Positions 27,984 through 36,684 are shown, numbered from the stretch's first letter. The stretch: DNA of 64,000 nt from Streptomyces sp. SID8352 (GCF_009862265.1 NZ_WWGX01000006.1:124756-188755); one strand, 5' to 3'. Made by a program: numbers and translations. The notes: generated by a model not told the origin, from the letters alone.

Positions 27984-28397
27984 ATGACGACGCACCAGGG
28001 AACCGACGTGAGCTGGGCGCTCCGCGACCTTGTGGAGAGCATCCAGGAGATCCGCTTCGCGCTCGTGGCCTCCAGCGACGGCAAGGCCATCACCGCCTAC
28101 GGCGCCGAGGACCCCGACGACGTGGACCGCTTCGCCGCCGTGGTGGCGGGACTGCAGGCACTGGCCCAGCCGGTCGCGGAGCAGTTCCCCCAGCACGCGG
28201 GGCAACTGCGGCTGGCGATGATCGAGGTCGACGGCGGTCACCTCTTCGTCGTCCGCGCTGGCGTCGAGACCTATCTGGGCGTGCTCGCCCGGGAGGGCCT
28301 CGACCAGGGCCTGCTCGGCCACCAGATGCGCGACCTGGCCCGGCGCATGGGCGAACTGCTCGGCACCACGCCGCGCCTCGACGAGCACTCTGGATGA
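27984..28397 (+). CDS. cvnB: Conservon roadblock/LC7 protein
   Basis: The 137-residue protein is a complete roadblock/LC7 domain (VSWALRDLVESIQEIRFALVASSDGKAITAYG ... GQLRLAMIEVDGGHLFVVRAG). It resembles MglB, which acts on the small GTPase MglA. It begins six bases after cvnA and overlaps cvnC by four (ATGA). In Streptomyces conservons CvnB binds CvnA and CvnD and is thought to modulate the GTPase. No catalytic motif is expected. Confidence 0.93.
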   Translation: MTTHQGTDVSWALRDLVESIQEIRFALVASSDGKAITAYGAEDPDDVDRFAAVVAGLQALAQPVAEQFPQHAGQLRLAMIEVDGGHLFVVRAGVETYLGVLAREGLDQGLLGHQMRDLARRMGELLGTTPRLDEHSG

Positions 28398-28765
28398 ACG
28401 ACCCCCGCCGACCGTCCGACCCGTCCGGTCTCGAGCGTTACTACGTCCTCACCGGAGGACGCAGCGGACCGGGCGGTGCGGCCTCCACCCTCGACGTGGC
28501 GACCCTGGTGGTCGCCCGCGCCGCCGCTTTACCGGGCATGCAGCACGAGCACGAGGAGATCCTCCGCCGCTGCCGCGAACCGCTGTCGGTGGCCGAGCTC
28601 GGCGCGCACCTCCAACTGCCGTTCAACATTCTCGCGGTGCTGCTGTCCGACCTGCTCCAGGCGGGCCGTGTGGAAGCCCGTGACCCCATCCCGGCCCACG
28701 ACGCCGGACGCGGGCCCGACCTCGCGCTCCTTGAGGAGGTACTCAGTGGACTTCAAAGGCTTTGA
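28394..28765 (+). CDS. cvnC: Conservon DUF742 protein
   Basis: The 123-residue protein is a DUF742 domain: a basic N-terminus, YYVLTGGRS, then a winged-helix-like region (EILRRCREPLSVAELGAHLQLPFNILAVLLSDLLQAGRVE). It is the third protein of the conservon complex. Its 3' end overlaps the start of cvnD by 20 bases, so translation is coupled. The helix-turn-helix look suggests protein or DNA contact, but no direct activity is established. Confidence 0.92.
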   Translation: MNDPRRPSDPSGLERYYVLTGGRSGPGGAASTLDVATLVVARAAALPGMQHEHEEILRRCREPLSVAELGAHLQLPFNILAVLLSDLLQAGRVEARDPIPAHDAGRGPDLALLEEVLSGLQRL

Positions 28766-29351
28766 CCGCCCCGGGCAGCCGGCGTCCGGGGCGACCCGTT
28801 CGGTGAAAGTGATGATCGCCGGCGGCTTCGGAACGGGGAAGACGACCATGGTCCGCTCGGTCAGCGACATCCGGCCGTTGACCACGGAGGAGACCCTCAC
28901 CCAGGCCAGCGCCGGCGACGACCGGCTGATCGGCGTCGCCGACAAGACGCAGACCACCGTCAGCCTCGACTTCGGCAAGATCGGTCTCAACGACTCGCTG
29001 ATGCTCTACCTGTTCGGCACCCCGGGCCAGGAGCGCTTCTGGTTCCTGTGGAACGGCCTGTTCAAGGGTGCCCTCGGCGCCATCGTCCTGGTGGACACCC
29101 GGCGGCTGGCCTCCAGCTTCCGGGCCATCGAGGAGATGGAGCGGCAGAAGGTGCCCTTCGTGATAGCGCTCAACGTCTTCCCCGACTCCCAGGAGTACCC
29201 GGTGGACGAGATCCGCGATGCCCTGGACATCTCCCCCCACACCCCCGTCGTCTCCTTCGACGCCCGTGACCGGGCCGCCAGCCGCGATGTGCTGGTCGCC
29301 CTGATCAAGCATCTGAAGGACCGCTCGGCCGTCGCCCTGGAGACCCGATGA
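28746..29351 (+). CDS. cvnD: Conservon small GTPase-like ATP/GTP-binding protein
   Basis: The 201-residue protein shows the P-loop GGFGTGKTT, the switch-2 motif FGTPGQERFWF and a later FVIALNVF segment where Ras-like proteins have NKxD. The specificity motif is therefore altered, as in other conservon proteins. GTG 28746 gives MDFKGFD, the usual start. The gene overlaps both cvnC and the P450 gene (ATGA). It probably switches state under control of CvnB and CvnA and links the complex to cell differentiation or metabolism, as reported for some conservons. Confidence 0.93.
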   Translation: MDFKGFDRPGQPASGATRSVKVMIAGGFGTGKTTMVRSVSDIRPLTTEETLTQASAGDDRLIGVADKTQTTVSLDFGKIGLNDSLMLYLFGTPGQERFWFLWNGLFKGALGAIVLVDTRRLASSFRAIEEMERQKVPFVIALNVFPDSQEYPVDEIRDALDISPHTPVVSFDARDRAASRDVLVALIKHLKDRSAVALETR

Positions 29352-30589
29352 ACGAGCAGAACGCGCAGCCCGCGCCCGGCGGCTGCCCCGTCGCGCACGG
29401 TGAGGCGGCCTTCCGGCTCTACGGACCCGACGTGGCGACCGACCCGTACGAGGTCTACGCCCGGCTGCGCAAGGAGCACGGAGCCGTCGCGCCGATCCGG
29501 CTGGAGGGCGACGTACCCGCCTGGCTGGTGCTCGGCTACCGGGAGAACCGGCGGGTGCTGGACAACCCCCGCCAGTTCAGCCGGGACGCCCGGATCTGGC
29601 GGGACTGGCGGGAGGGCCGCATCGCGGACACCTCGCCGCTGGTGCCGATGCTGGCCTGGCGCCCCGACTGCGTCTCGCAGGACGGCGAACCCCATCGCAG
29701 GCTGCGCGGCGCCGTCACCGACGGGCTGCTCGCCGCGACCGGGCGCGGGGTGCGGCGCCACGCCACCCACTTCGCCAACCGGCAGATCGACGCCTTCGCC
29801 GCCACCGGCCGCGCCGATCTCGTCGCCCAGTACACCGAGTACCTGCCGATGCTCGTGCTCACCCGCATCCTGGGCCTGCCCGCGGCCGAGGGCCGCCGTC
29901 TGGTCGAGTCCAGCGCGCAGGTACTGCGCGGCGGCGAGGACGCCGTCGAGCACAACGACCGGATCGTGCGCATCCTCGGCGACCTGGCCGAGCGCAAGCG
30001 CGCCGAGCCGGGGCCCGACTTCACCACCGCGCTGATCCAGCACCCCGCCGGGCTCGACGCCGACGAGGTCGTCAGCCATCTGCGCCTGGTGCTGATCGCC
30101 GCCCACACCACCACCAGCAACGTGCTGGCCCGGGTGCTGCAACTGGTCCTCACCGACACCGACCGGCTCTCCGGTCTGATCAGCGGGGAGCTGAACGTCA
30201 CGGGTGTGGTGGCGGAGGTCATGTGGGACTCGCCGCCACTGGCCGTCATGCCCGGCCGGTTCGCCACCGGTGACCTGGAACTGGGCGGCCGGCGCATCCA
30301 GGAGGGCGACCTGCTCGTCCTCGGCCTGGCCCCCGGCAACCATGACCCCGAGGTCCGCCCCGACGCCTCCGCGGCCCTCCAGGGCAACTCCTCGCACCTG
30401 GCCTTCAGCGCGGGGCCCCACGAGTGCCCCGGGCAGAACATCGGCCAGGCCATCATCGAGACCGGTGTCGACGTCCTGCTGCACCGCCTGCCCGGCCTGC
30501 GGCTGGCCGTCCCCCCGGCCGACCTCACCTCCACCGCCTCCACCTGGGAGTCGCGGCTGGACCGCCTCCCGGTCGAGTTCCCGGTCTAG
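29348..30589 (+). CDS. Conservon-linked cytochrome P450, degenerate (CYP157-like)
   Basis: The 413-residue protein keeps the haem-ligand loop FSAGPHECPG with Cys360 and the overall P450 order. Two near-invariant features are missing. The K-helix ExxR reads E290-V-M-W293, with no arginine, and the I-helix acid-alcohol pair reads A251-A-H-T-T-T256, with His where Asp or Glu normally helps protonate oxygen. Loss of ExxR is known for the CYP157 family, whose members sit in conservons; this assignment is from memory of the family. The gene is coupled to cvnD by a four-base overlap. It may bind haem but act as a sensor, carrier or partner rather than a normal monooxygenase. Confidence 0.92.
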   Translation: MNEQNAQPAPGGCPVAHGEAAFRLYGPDVATDPYEVYARLRKEHGAVAPIRLEGDVPAWLVLGYRENRRVLDNPRQFSRDARIWRDWREGRIADTSPLVPMLAWRPDCVSQDGEPHRRLRGAVTDGLLAATGRGVRRHATHFANRQIDAFAATGRADLVAQYTEYLPMLVLTRILGLPAAEGRRLVESSAQVLRGGEDAVEHNDRIVRILGDLAERKRAEPGPDFTTALIQHPAGLDADEVVSHLRLVLIAAHTTTSNVLARVLQLVLTDTDRLSGLISGELNVTGVVAEVMWDSPPLAVMPGRFATGDLELGGRRIQEGDLLVLGLAPGNHDPEVRPDASAALQGNSSHLAFSAGPHECPGQNIGQAIIETGVDVLLHRLPGLRLAVPPADLTSTASTWESRLDRLPVEFPV

Positions 30590-30914
30590 GGTCCTTCCCC
30601 CTCCGGTCCGCGCGGGGAGTCCGCCGGGGCCGGTGCGCGTGCCGTCGCCGTCACCCCGGCGGCGCTCCGCGTCGGCCCCTTCCGCGCCCGCCCGTCTCCC
30701 TCCCGCTCCCGCTCCGGCGGGCCGCTCGCGGGGTGGCCGGGCGCGGGGCCCTCCAGCCCGGTCGGCCGAGCCCGTCAGCCGAGCCGGATCACCCGAGGCC
30801 CGAGGCCCGAGGCGCGGCGCCCGCTCGCGAGGCGGTCGCGGGACGGGCGCCCGGACGGCGGTCGGAACCGTCCGGGCACGGCCGCGCAGGACTCGGGGCC
30901 GCCCTCCGGCCGAG
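30590..30914. other. Convergent intergenic region
   Basis: About 325 bases between the P450 and terpene synthase 3' ends. It is GC-rich with short CGAGGCCCGAGG-type direct repeats near 30790 and no supported gene. Confidence 0.5.
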
Positions 30915-30945
30915 GTGCGGCGGCGCCCCCCGGGCGCGGCCGCAC
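30915..30945 (-). terminator. Hairpin terminator after terpene synthase
   Basis: A stem of 7 plus 6 pairs with one internal mismatch and a CCC loop (GTGCGGC...GCCGCAC) starts 10 bases past the stop. Confidence 0.65.
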
Positions 30946-30955
30946 GGCGCCGGTG

Positions 30956-31987
30956 TCAGACCGTCAGCAGGTCGTCCACCGACCCCCGCCCGGCCAGCTC
31001 CGCCGTCGCGACCGGCCCCTCCTTGGCAGCCGCGTAGCGGCCGGTGGTCAGCGCCCACTCGTAATTGCCGTTGATCCAGCCCCGGATGGCCTCCACCCCC
31101 ATCCACACCCGCTCCCGCTGCCCCGCGTCGAGACCCAGCTCTTCGCACATCACCGGCACCCGGGCCTCCAGCTCCATGTACTCGTCGAGGCACCCCGCCG
31201 TCATGCGGTACGCCTCCTCCGCGGCCTCCTGCCAGGAGCAGCCCAGCTCCCGGTGCAGCACGGCGATCAGGTTGTGGCCGTCGCCCCGGCGCCGCTCGCG
31301 CTCGAAGGAGTGGATGTCGTTCATGAAGCCGATGGTGTCCGCGGCCAGGTCCCGCATCCGCTCCATCAGCGGGTGCGCCATCGCCGCGGGCGGCACCTCG
31401 AAGCGGCGGCTGCGCTCACCCGCGTCGATGCTGTGGTGGATGCCCACCGTGCGGCGGCGGAACCCGGTGTAGGCGGCGAGCCCCAGCGTCCCCTCCAGGC
31501 CCCGCGCCGCGAGATCCACCTCCTCGCAGTGCGCCACCAGGAACCGGCCCCAGGAGGCCGCGAACCGGGTCTGCCAGGTCAGCGACATGCCTTCCGCGAG
31601 CCCCGCCCAGACCTCCACCCAGGCCAGCGTGATCGGGCAGACCACCCGGGGCGGCGTCCCCGCCGGGCGCAGCGGTGTGGCGATCAGCTCCCGGGCCACC
31701 TCGGCTATCCGCTCGGCGCGGTCCGGGCGCCCGGCGTCGAACTGGTCGTCGAAGAGGAAGGCGAGGGAGAACCAGTTCATGAGAACGACCATGTCGTCCG
31801 CCGACGCGTGCGGATACGTGCGCGCGGCGGCCTCGGAGAGGTCCCAGGACCGGTACTCCTCGAAACCGGCCTCGCTGCGCACCAGTCCCCGCTCCCACAC
31901 CCACCGCAGATGGCGCTCCCGCGCGTACTCCAGATGCGGGCTGACCGGGGTGTCGAACGGTATGTCGAACAGGACGTCCTGAGGCAT
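30956..31987 (-). CDS. Class I terpene synthase (sesquiterpene-type)
   Basis: The 343-residue cytoplasmic enzyme shows the Mg-binding DDQFD (80-84), the NSE triad N223-x3-S227-x3-E231 in NDIHSFERE, and the terminal RY pair at 317-318. The N-terminus MPQDVLFDIPFD resembles pentalenene and avermitilol synthases. It should ionise farnesyl (less likely geranyl) diphosphate and cyclise it; the product cannot be predicted by eye. ATG 31987 follows GGAAGGA by six bases. It is convergent with the conservon P450 and has no other tailoring gene beside it. The upstream divergent region holds GTCAC-N5-GTGAC and CACGA-N7-TCGTG inverted repeats. Confidence 0.94.
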   Translation of the reverse strand: MPQDVLFDIPFDTPVSPHLEYARERHLRWVWERGLVRSEAGFEEYRSWDLSEAAARTYPHASADDMVVLMNWFSLAFLFDDQFDAGRPDRAERIAEVARELIATPLRPAGTPPRVVCPITLAWVEVWAGLAEGMSLTWQTRFAASWGRFLVAHCEEVDLAARGLEGTLGLAAYTGFRRRTVGIHHSIDAGERSRRFEVPPAAMAHPLMERMRDLAADTIGFMNDIHSFERERRRGDGHNLIAVLHRELGCSWQEAAEEAYRMTAGCLDEYMELEARVPVMCEELGLDAGQRERVWMGVEAIRGWINGNYEWALTTGRYAAAKEGPVATAELAGRGSVDDLLTV

Positions 31988-32160
31988 GTGCTTCCTTCCG
32001 GGAGACGAACGCAGAGTCCCCCCGCCCTGCGAGCGGACGGCCGCCCGGCCGCCCGCACACTCGAACCGCGCCCCGGTCCATGGTCAGGGGACCGGGAGGC
32101 GGTAGCAGACTGCCCAGGCCGGAAACGATCTACACGAGTCACTTTCGTGATCTCCGTTAC

Positions 32161-32188
32161 TGACGGCACCTCAGGAGCCGCGTACACT
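32161..32188 (+). promoter_or_regulatory. Possible promoter of the VOC gene
   Basis: TGACGG and TACACT are separated by 16 bases, about 110 bases before the VOC start. The inverted repeat GTCAC-N5-GTGAC just downstream (near 32201-32215) could be an operator. The same 311-base region (31988-32298) must hold the terpene synthase promoter. Confidence 0.4.
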
Positions 32189-32298
32189 CCCTCGCTTTGC
32201 GTCACTCGCCGTGACCGTGTGAAACCGGCGAGCCGGGATATCCGCAGGGGGAGAGGACCGGGACGCCGACGCCCGGACCCGGACCCTTCGGAGGAGAC

Positions 32299-32694
32299 AT
32301 GGCACTGGTGGACGCGGGCGTCGTGGTGCTCGACTGCGCGGACCCCGAGGCGCTCGCCGCGTTCTACACGGAGCTGCTGGGCGCCCGGGAGACCGGGGTG
32401 AGCCCCAACCGCGTCGAGATCAGGGGGGCGGACGGCTTCCGGATGGCCTTCCGGCGGGACGTCAACGCCACCCCGCCGAGCTGGCCCCGCCCCGAGAACT
32501 CCCTCCAGACGCACCTGGAGTTCGTGGTCACGGACCTGGACGAGGCGGAGCGCGGCATCGTCGGCCTGGGCGGGCGGCCGGTGGAGGCCAAGGACGGACC
32601 GGGCCCCCACGAGGAGCGCGGCTTCAGCGACCCGGCGGGCCACCCCTTCACCCTGCGCCGCTCCGCCGTCCCGGCGGCTCCCAAGCAGGGCTGA
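32299..32694 (+). CDS. VOC-family (glyoxalase/bleomycin-resistance fold) protein
   Basis: The 131-residue protein follows the VOC pattern: VVVLDCADPEALAAFYTELLGA at the start, QTHLEFVVTDLDEAERGIVGLGG in the middle and FSDPAGHPFTLRR at the end. Candidate metal ligands His and Glu are in these segments. Such proteins isomerise, dioxygenate or bind small molecules; the exact activity is unknown. ATG follows GGAGGAG. The 3' end carries an exceptional hairpin. Confidence 0.88.
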   Translation: MALVDAGVVVLDCADPEALAAFYTELLGARETGVSPNRVEIRGADGFRMAFRRDVNATPPSWPRPENSLQTHLEFVVTDLDEAERGIVGLGGRPVEAKDGPGPHEERGFSDPAGHPFTLRRSAVPAAPKQG

Positions 32695-32707
32695 GCCCGG
32701 AGCCCGG

Positions 32708-32759
32708 CCCGCCCCGGCGCCCCGCCCGGCCGCCGGGGCGGGCGGGGCGCCGGGGCGGG
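32708..32759. terminator. Very strong hairpin between convergent genes
   Basis: A perfect 21-base inverted repeat (32708-32728 with 32739-32759, loop 10) lies between the convergent VOC and DUF4235 genes and could stop transcription from both sides. Confidence 0.75.
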
Positions 32760-32786
32760 CGACCGGGGCGGGCGACCGGGGCGGGC
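32751..32786. repeat. 13-base tandem repeat, 2.8 copies
   Basis: The unit CGGGGCGGGCGAC is repeated, sharing its first copy with the right arm of the long hairpin. The arm may have been extended by slippage. Confidence 0.85.
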
Positions 32787-32819
32787 CGTGCCGCCGACGG
32801 CCGCCCGACGGGAGCCGGG

Positions 32820-33119
32820 TCACTCCTCTCCGCCGCGGTCCTTCGTCGGCCAACTGCCCGTGGACCGCCGGATCGCCTTGGCGCCGGCGCGGTCCACGGC
32901 GCTGCGCACCACCGCGAAGATCGCGCCCTGCACCGCGGCGGCCACCAGGACCTCGCCCCAGCCCCGGTCCTCGTCCAGCGGGCCGGGCGCGTGGTCCTCG
33001 TGCCGGAGCAGCTTCCAGGTCCGCCGGAAGGCCAGCCCCGCCAGCGCGCCGCCCGCCCAGCTCAGGGCGAATCCCAGCGGCTGGTAGACGAGGGGGAGTT
33101 TCTGCTTCGCCGTGCCCAC
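32820..33119 (-). CDS. DUF4235 family small membrane protein
   Basis: The 99-residue protein matches DUF4235: a first helix YQPLGFALSWAGGALAGLAF, then RTWKLL, a conserved acidic DEDRGW segment and a second helix VLVAAAVQGAIFAVVRSAVDR followed by a basic tail. Two membrane segments are likely. GTG 33119 follows AAGGAG. It lies 40 bases downstream of the reductase gene on the same strand and may be co-transcribed. The function of the family is unknown. Confidence 0.87.
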   Translation of the reverse strand: MGTAKQKLPLVYQPLGFALSWAGGALAGLAFRRTWKLLRHEDHAPGPLDEDRGWGEVLVAAAVQGAIFAVVRSAVDRAGAKAIRRSTGSWPTKDRGGEE

Positions 33120-33159
33120 GTGTGTCTCCTTACCGTCGTTCGGCGGCGGGCCGGACCGG

Positions 33160-34188
33160 TCACGGCCGGCCGGCCGCCGGAATCTCCTCGCCGGCCGGCA
33201 CCGGGCCCGGCGGCGTGCCGTCGCCGAAGGGACGGCCGCCCAGTTCCTCCCGGTGGTGCGGGGTGAGCCAGCCGGACCGGTCGGGGCCGACGGGCACGAT
33301 GCCGGTCGGGTTGATGCCCGTGTGCACCCGGTAGTAGTGGCGCTTGATGTGGTCGAAGTCGACCGTGTCCCCGAATCCGGGCGTCTGGAACAGATCGCGG
33401 ACGTACGCCCACAGCACCGGGTTCTCCGCCAGCTTCCAGCGGTTGCACTTGAAGTGGCCGTGGTAGACGGCGTCGAATCGCACCAGCGTGGTGAACAGCC
33501 GGATGTCCGCCTCGGTGATGCTCTCCCCGACGAGGTAGCGCTGCCGCGCCAGCCGGGGCTCCAGCAGATCGAGGCGCCGGAAGACGCCCTCGCAGGCCGC
33601 CTCGTACTCCTCCTGGCCGGTGGCGAAGCCCGCCCGGTACACCCCGTTGTTGACGTCCTCGTAGACGCCGTCCATGACCTCGTCGATCTCGTCGCGCAGG
33701 GCGTGCGGATACAGGTCGGGGGCGCCGGGCCGGTGCAGGGCCGTCCACTCGGTCGCGAGGTCCAGGGTGATCCGCTGGTAGTCGTTGGTCACCAGCGCTC
33801 CGCTGGGCACGTCCACGACGGCCGGCACGCTCACCCCGCCGGGATACCCGGTCTCCCGCCGGTCGTAGGCCTCGCTGAGGTAGCGGATGCCGAGCACCGG
33901 GTCGCGGCCGTCCGGGTCCAGGGTGAAGCGCCAGCTCCGGTCGTCCTGGATCGGGTCCGCGACCGCCAGCGAGAGGGCGTCCTCCAGCCCCAGCAGCCGC
34001 CGCGACACCAGGGAGCGGCTCGCCCACGGACAGGCACGGCTGACCACCAGGCGGTAGCGCCCCGCCTCCACCGGCCAGCCGTCCCGGCCGTCCGCGGTGA
34101 TCCGGTCCGCGAAGTGGCTGCGGGACCGCTTGAACGCCTTCCTGCCGTACGCGCTGTTGCCGGGCGCCCGCCCGTCACCGCCGCTCAT
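33160..34188 (-). CDS. Glutathionyl-hydroquinone reductase-like enzyme (Xi-class GST)
   Basis: The 342-residue protein has a thioredoxin-like N-terminal domain with active cysteine C53 in SRACPWASR and the Xi-class segment SVPAVVDVPSGALVTNDYQRITLDL. Its helical C-terminal domain has YLVGESITEADIRLFTTLVRFDAVYHGHFKCN. These enzymes reduce S-glutathionyl-hydroquinones. Streptomycetes make mycothiol rather than glutathione, so the natural thiol is likely mycothiol (inference). ATG 34188 follows GGGAGG. Confidence 0.9.
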   Translation of the reverse strand: MSGGDGRAPGNSAYGRKAFKRSRSHFADRITADGRDGWPVEAGRYRLVVSRACPWASRSLVSRRLLGLEDALSLAVADPIQDDRSWRFTLDPDGRDPVLGIRYLSEAYDRRETGYPGGVSVPAVVDVPSGALVTNDYQRITLDLATEWTALHRPGAPDLYPHALRDEIDEVMDGVYEDVNNGVYRAGFATGQEEYEAACEGVFRRLDLLEPRLARQRYLVGESITEADIRLFTTLVRFDAVYHGHFKCNRWKLAENPVLWAYVRDLFQTPGFGDTVDFDHIKRHYYRVHTGINPTGIVPVGPDRSGWLTPHHREELGGRPFGDGTPPGPVPAGEEIPAAGRP

Positions 34189-34370
34189 GGGGCCGCCTCC
34201 CTGTCGTCCGTCACTCCTGGAGGACGCGTTCCCCTTTTTCGGCCACCGGCACGGACGCGTCCGGACGGACCCGCTCCGGCGGCCCCGCCGTCGTGGGGAC
34301 CTCCGCGGCGCGCGGTGCCGTCCGGGCCCCGGTCCCCGAGGCCGCCCGGCCATGCCCCGGGCGTGCGGGA

Positions 34371-34401
34371 GCCCCGCCGCGACGGGGGAACGCGGCGGGG
34401 C
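34371..34401 (-). terminator. GC hairpin between nitroreductase and reductase genes
   Basis: A perfect 11-base stem (34371-34381 with 34391-34401, loop 9). It is the second hairpin met by transcripts leaving the nitroreductase gene. Confidence 0.6.
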
Positions 34402-34417
34402 CCGGAGATCCGGGTGC

Positions 34418-34447
34418 CCTCCCCGCGCGGAAACACACACGGGGAGG
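34418..34447 (-). terminator. Hairpin terminator after deazaflavin oxidoreductase gene
   Basis: An 8-base stem (CCTCCCCG / CGGGGAGG, loop 14) begins 11 bases past the stop codon. Confidence 0.55.
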
Positions 34448-34457
34448 AGCGCGCCGG

Positions 34458-34907
34458 TCAGCCGCCGTCGACGGGCTCCAGCACGAGGACCGGGATCTCG
34501 CGGTCCGTCTTCTCCTGGTACTCCGCGTACGGCGGGAACGCGGCCACCGCACGCTCCCACCACCGGGCCTTCTCCTCACCGGTGACCTCACGGGCCGTCA
34601 TGTCCCGCCTGACCGGGCCGTCCTGCAGCTCCACCAGCGGTTCGGCCGTCGCGTTGAAGTACCAGACCGGGTGCTTGGGCGCCCCGCCCTGCGAGGCCAC
34701 CACGGCGTAGCGGCCGTCGTGCTCCACCCGCATCAGCGGCGTCTTGCGGATCTTGCCACTGCGGGCGCCCCGGGTGGTCAGCACGATCACGGGCATCCCC
34801 GTGTCCAGCAGCGTCGTGCCCGCGGTGCCGCCGGAGCTCTCGTACAGCTCGACCTGCTCACGCACCCACCGCGTCGGGCTGGGTTCGTACTCGCCGTCCA
34901 GAGGCAT
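34458..34907 (-). CDS. Deazaflavin (F420)-dependent nitroreductase-family protein
   Basis: The 149-residue protein matches the Ddn split-barrel family: [61 protein letters not shown] and the terminal [11 protein letters not shown]. Mycobacterial Ddn uses reduced F420 to activate nitroimidazoles; most relatives reduce quinones or other electrophiles. ATG 34907 gives the usual [12 protein letters not shown] start, though its ribosome site (GGGACGGA) is weak; the frame extends further upstream. Confidence 0.88.
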   Translation of the reverse strand: MPLDGEYEPSPTRWVREQVELYESSGGTAGTTLLDTGMPVIVLTTRGARSGKIRKTPLMRVEHDGRYAVVASQGGAPKHPVWYFNATAEPLVELQDGPVRRDMTAREVTGEEKARWWERAVAAFPPYAEYQEKTDREIPVLVLEPVDGG

Positions 34908-35094
34908 GGCTTCCGTCCCATCGTCACGTCGTACGGCCGCCACCGTCACCGGCGGCCGGGTCGTCGGACCATCCATACCGCACGCCGTACCCCGGCGACC
35001 GGTACTTCCGCCATTACCCCGCGCGTCATCGCGCCGTCGGCGCATCCGGGGCACAGCCGGATCCGGCCGCGCCCCCGACCGAAGGAGCCCCCCC

Positions 35095-35529
35095 ATGACC
35101 ACCGCCACCGGAGAGACCACCCGCGCCGTGGTGGAGGAACTGCTGCGCCGGATCGCCGGCGGCGGTCCCGAGCACATCGCGGAACTGTACGACGCCTCCT
35201 GCGACTGGCTGCCGGCCTGGCCCGAGGACGAGCACGGCCGCCCCGACCCGCCCTGGGCGCGCCACCAGGGACCCCGCACCGACGCCGCCGTCCACTACCG
35301 CGAGCCGGCCGCACACCACGTCCCCGGAGCGGCGGCCACCCGGATCGGGACGGTCCTCGTCGACGGCGAGGACGCCGTGGTGCTCGGGGAGATCCGGCAG
35401 ACCGCCGCCTCGACCGGGCGCGCCCACCGCGCCGGGGTCGCCCTGCGGCTGACCGTCCGCGACGGCCTGCTCGTCCGCCACCACGTCTACGGGGACTCGC
35501 TCGGCGTGTACCACGCCTTCGCCGGCTGA
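35095..35529 (+). CDS. SnoaL/NTF2-like protein
   Basis: The 144-residue protein has the NTF2-like layout: an N-terminal helix [30 protein letters not shown], then strands including [20 protein letters not shown] and [26 protein letters not shown]. Relatives are small cyclases, isomerases or stress proteins; no catalytic residues can be assigned. ATG follows GAAGGAG by eight bases. It diverges from the nitroreductase gene. Its stop is followed at once by a strong hairpin. Confidence 0.83.
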   Translation: MTTATGETTRAVVEELLRRIAGGGPEHIAELYDASCDWLPAWPEDEHGRPDPPWARHQGPRTDAAVHYREPAAHHVPGAAATRIGTVLVDGEDAVVLGEIRQTAASTGRAHRAGVALRLTVRDGLLVRHHVYGDSLGVYHAFAG

Positions 35530-35560
35530 CGGGCCGTCCGGCGGCCCGACGGACGGCCCG
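35530..35560 (+). terminator. Hairpin terminator
   Basis: A perfect 11-base stem (CGGGCCGTCCG / CGGACGGCCCG, loop 9) directly follows the stop codon. Confidence 0.7.
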
Positions 35561-35691
35561 CGCGGACGGCGCACGGGACCGGGCGTCCCGCGGCCTCCGG
35601 CGGGATGGGGCGGCCGGGAGCCGGCCTTCGAGTGCGCTCCAGCACGTACGCTCGGCCCCGGACCACCGGTCGCGAAGGCGGGAGCAGCCGA

Positions 35692-36660
35692 ATGCAGTAC
35701 GTGAAGCTCGGATCGACGGGCCTGGACGTGTCGCGGATCTGTCTGGGATGCATGACCTACGGCGTGCCCGACCGGGGCACGCACGAGTGGACCCTCGACG
35801 AGGACGCCTCCCGCCCGCTGATCCGGCAGGCGCTGGAGGCCGGGATCACCTTCTTCGACACCGCGAACGTCTACTCCGACGGCACCAGCGAGGAGATCGT
35901 CGGCCGGGCGCTGCGGGACTTCGCCTCCCGGGACGAGATCGTGCTCGCCACCAAGGTGCACGGCCGGATGCGCTCCGGACCCAACGGCGCCGGGCTCTCC
36001 CGCAAGGCGATCATGACCGAGATCGACCACAGCCTGCGCCGCCTGGGCACCGACTACGTCGACCTCTACCAGATCCACCGCTTCGACCCGTACACCCCGG
36101 TCGAGGAGACCATGGAGGCACTGCACGACCTGGTGAAGGCGGGCAAGACGCGCTACATCGGGGCCAGTTCCATGTACGCCTGGCAGTTCTCCAAGATGCA
36201 GTACACCGCCGAGCGGAACGGCTGGACGGCCTTCGCCTCCATGCAGAACCACTACAACCTCCTCTACCGCGAGGAGGAGCGCGAGATGCTGCCGCTCTGC
36301 GCCGACCGGGGCACCGGTGTCCTGCCGTGGAGCCCGCTCGCCCGGGGACGGCTCACCCGGGACTGGGACACCGCCACCGCCCGCAGCGCCACGGACGCCT
36401 TCGGCGGGACCCTCTACCAGGAGGGCGACCGCGCCGTCGTGGACGCCGTCGGCCGGGTGGCGAAGGACCGGGGGGTGTCCCGCGCCCAGGTCGGCCTGGC
36501 CTGGCTGCTGGGCCGGGACACGGTCACCGCGCCGATCATCGGTGCCTCCCGGCCGGGGCATCTGGCGGACGCCGTGGCCGCCGTGGACCTGGTGCTCGGC
36601 GAGGAGGAGAACGAGGTGCTGGAGCGGCCCTACACCCCGCATCCGGTCTCCGGCCACTGA
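35692..36660 (+). CDS. Aldo/keto reductase
   Basis: The 322-residue NADPH-dependent enzyme shows the family motifs: [18 protein letters not shown], the Asp-Tyr pair in [18 protein letters not shown], the Lys in VLATKVHG and the His in YQIHRFD. The C-terminal cofactor segment is [15 protein letters not shown]. It belongs to the AKR9/11-like Tas group of general carbonyl reductases. The substrate is unknown. ATG 35692 follows GGGAG by nine bases. Confidence 0.93.
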   Translation: MQYVKLGSTGLDVSRICLGCMTYGVPDRGTHEWTLDEDASRPLIRQALEAGITFFDTANVYSDGTSEEIVGRALRDFASRDEIVLATKVHGRMRSGPNGAGLSRKAIMTEIDHSLRRLGTDYVDLYQIHRFDPYTPVEETMEALHDLVKAGKTRYIGASSMYAWQFSKMQYTAERNGWTAFASMQNHYNLLYREEEREMLPLCADRGTGVLPWSPLARGRLTRDWDTATARSATDAFGGTLYQEGDRAVVDAVGRVAKDRGVSRAQVGLAWLLGRDTVTAPIIGASRPGHLADAVAAVDLVLGEEENEVLERPYTPHPVSGH

Positions 36661-36684
36661 ACCGCCGACGCGGCCTCCGGCTCC

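Noticed and set aside
30956..31987. Geosmin or 2-methylisoborneol synthase
   Set aside because: The length (343 residues), single cyclase domain and N-terminus fit an ordinary sesquiterpene synthase; geosmin synthase has two domains and 2-MIB synthase a long Pro-rich leader and a methyltransferase partner.
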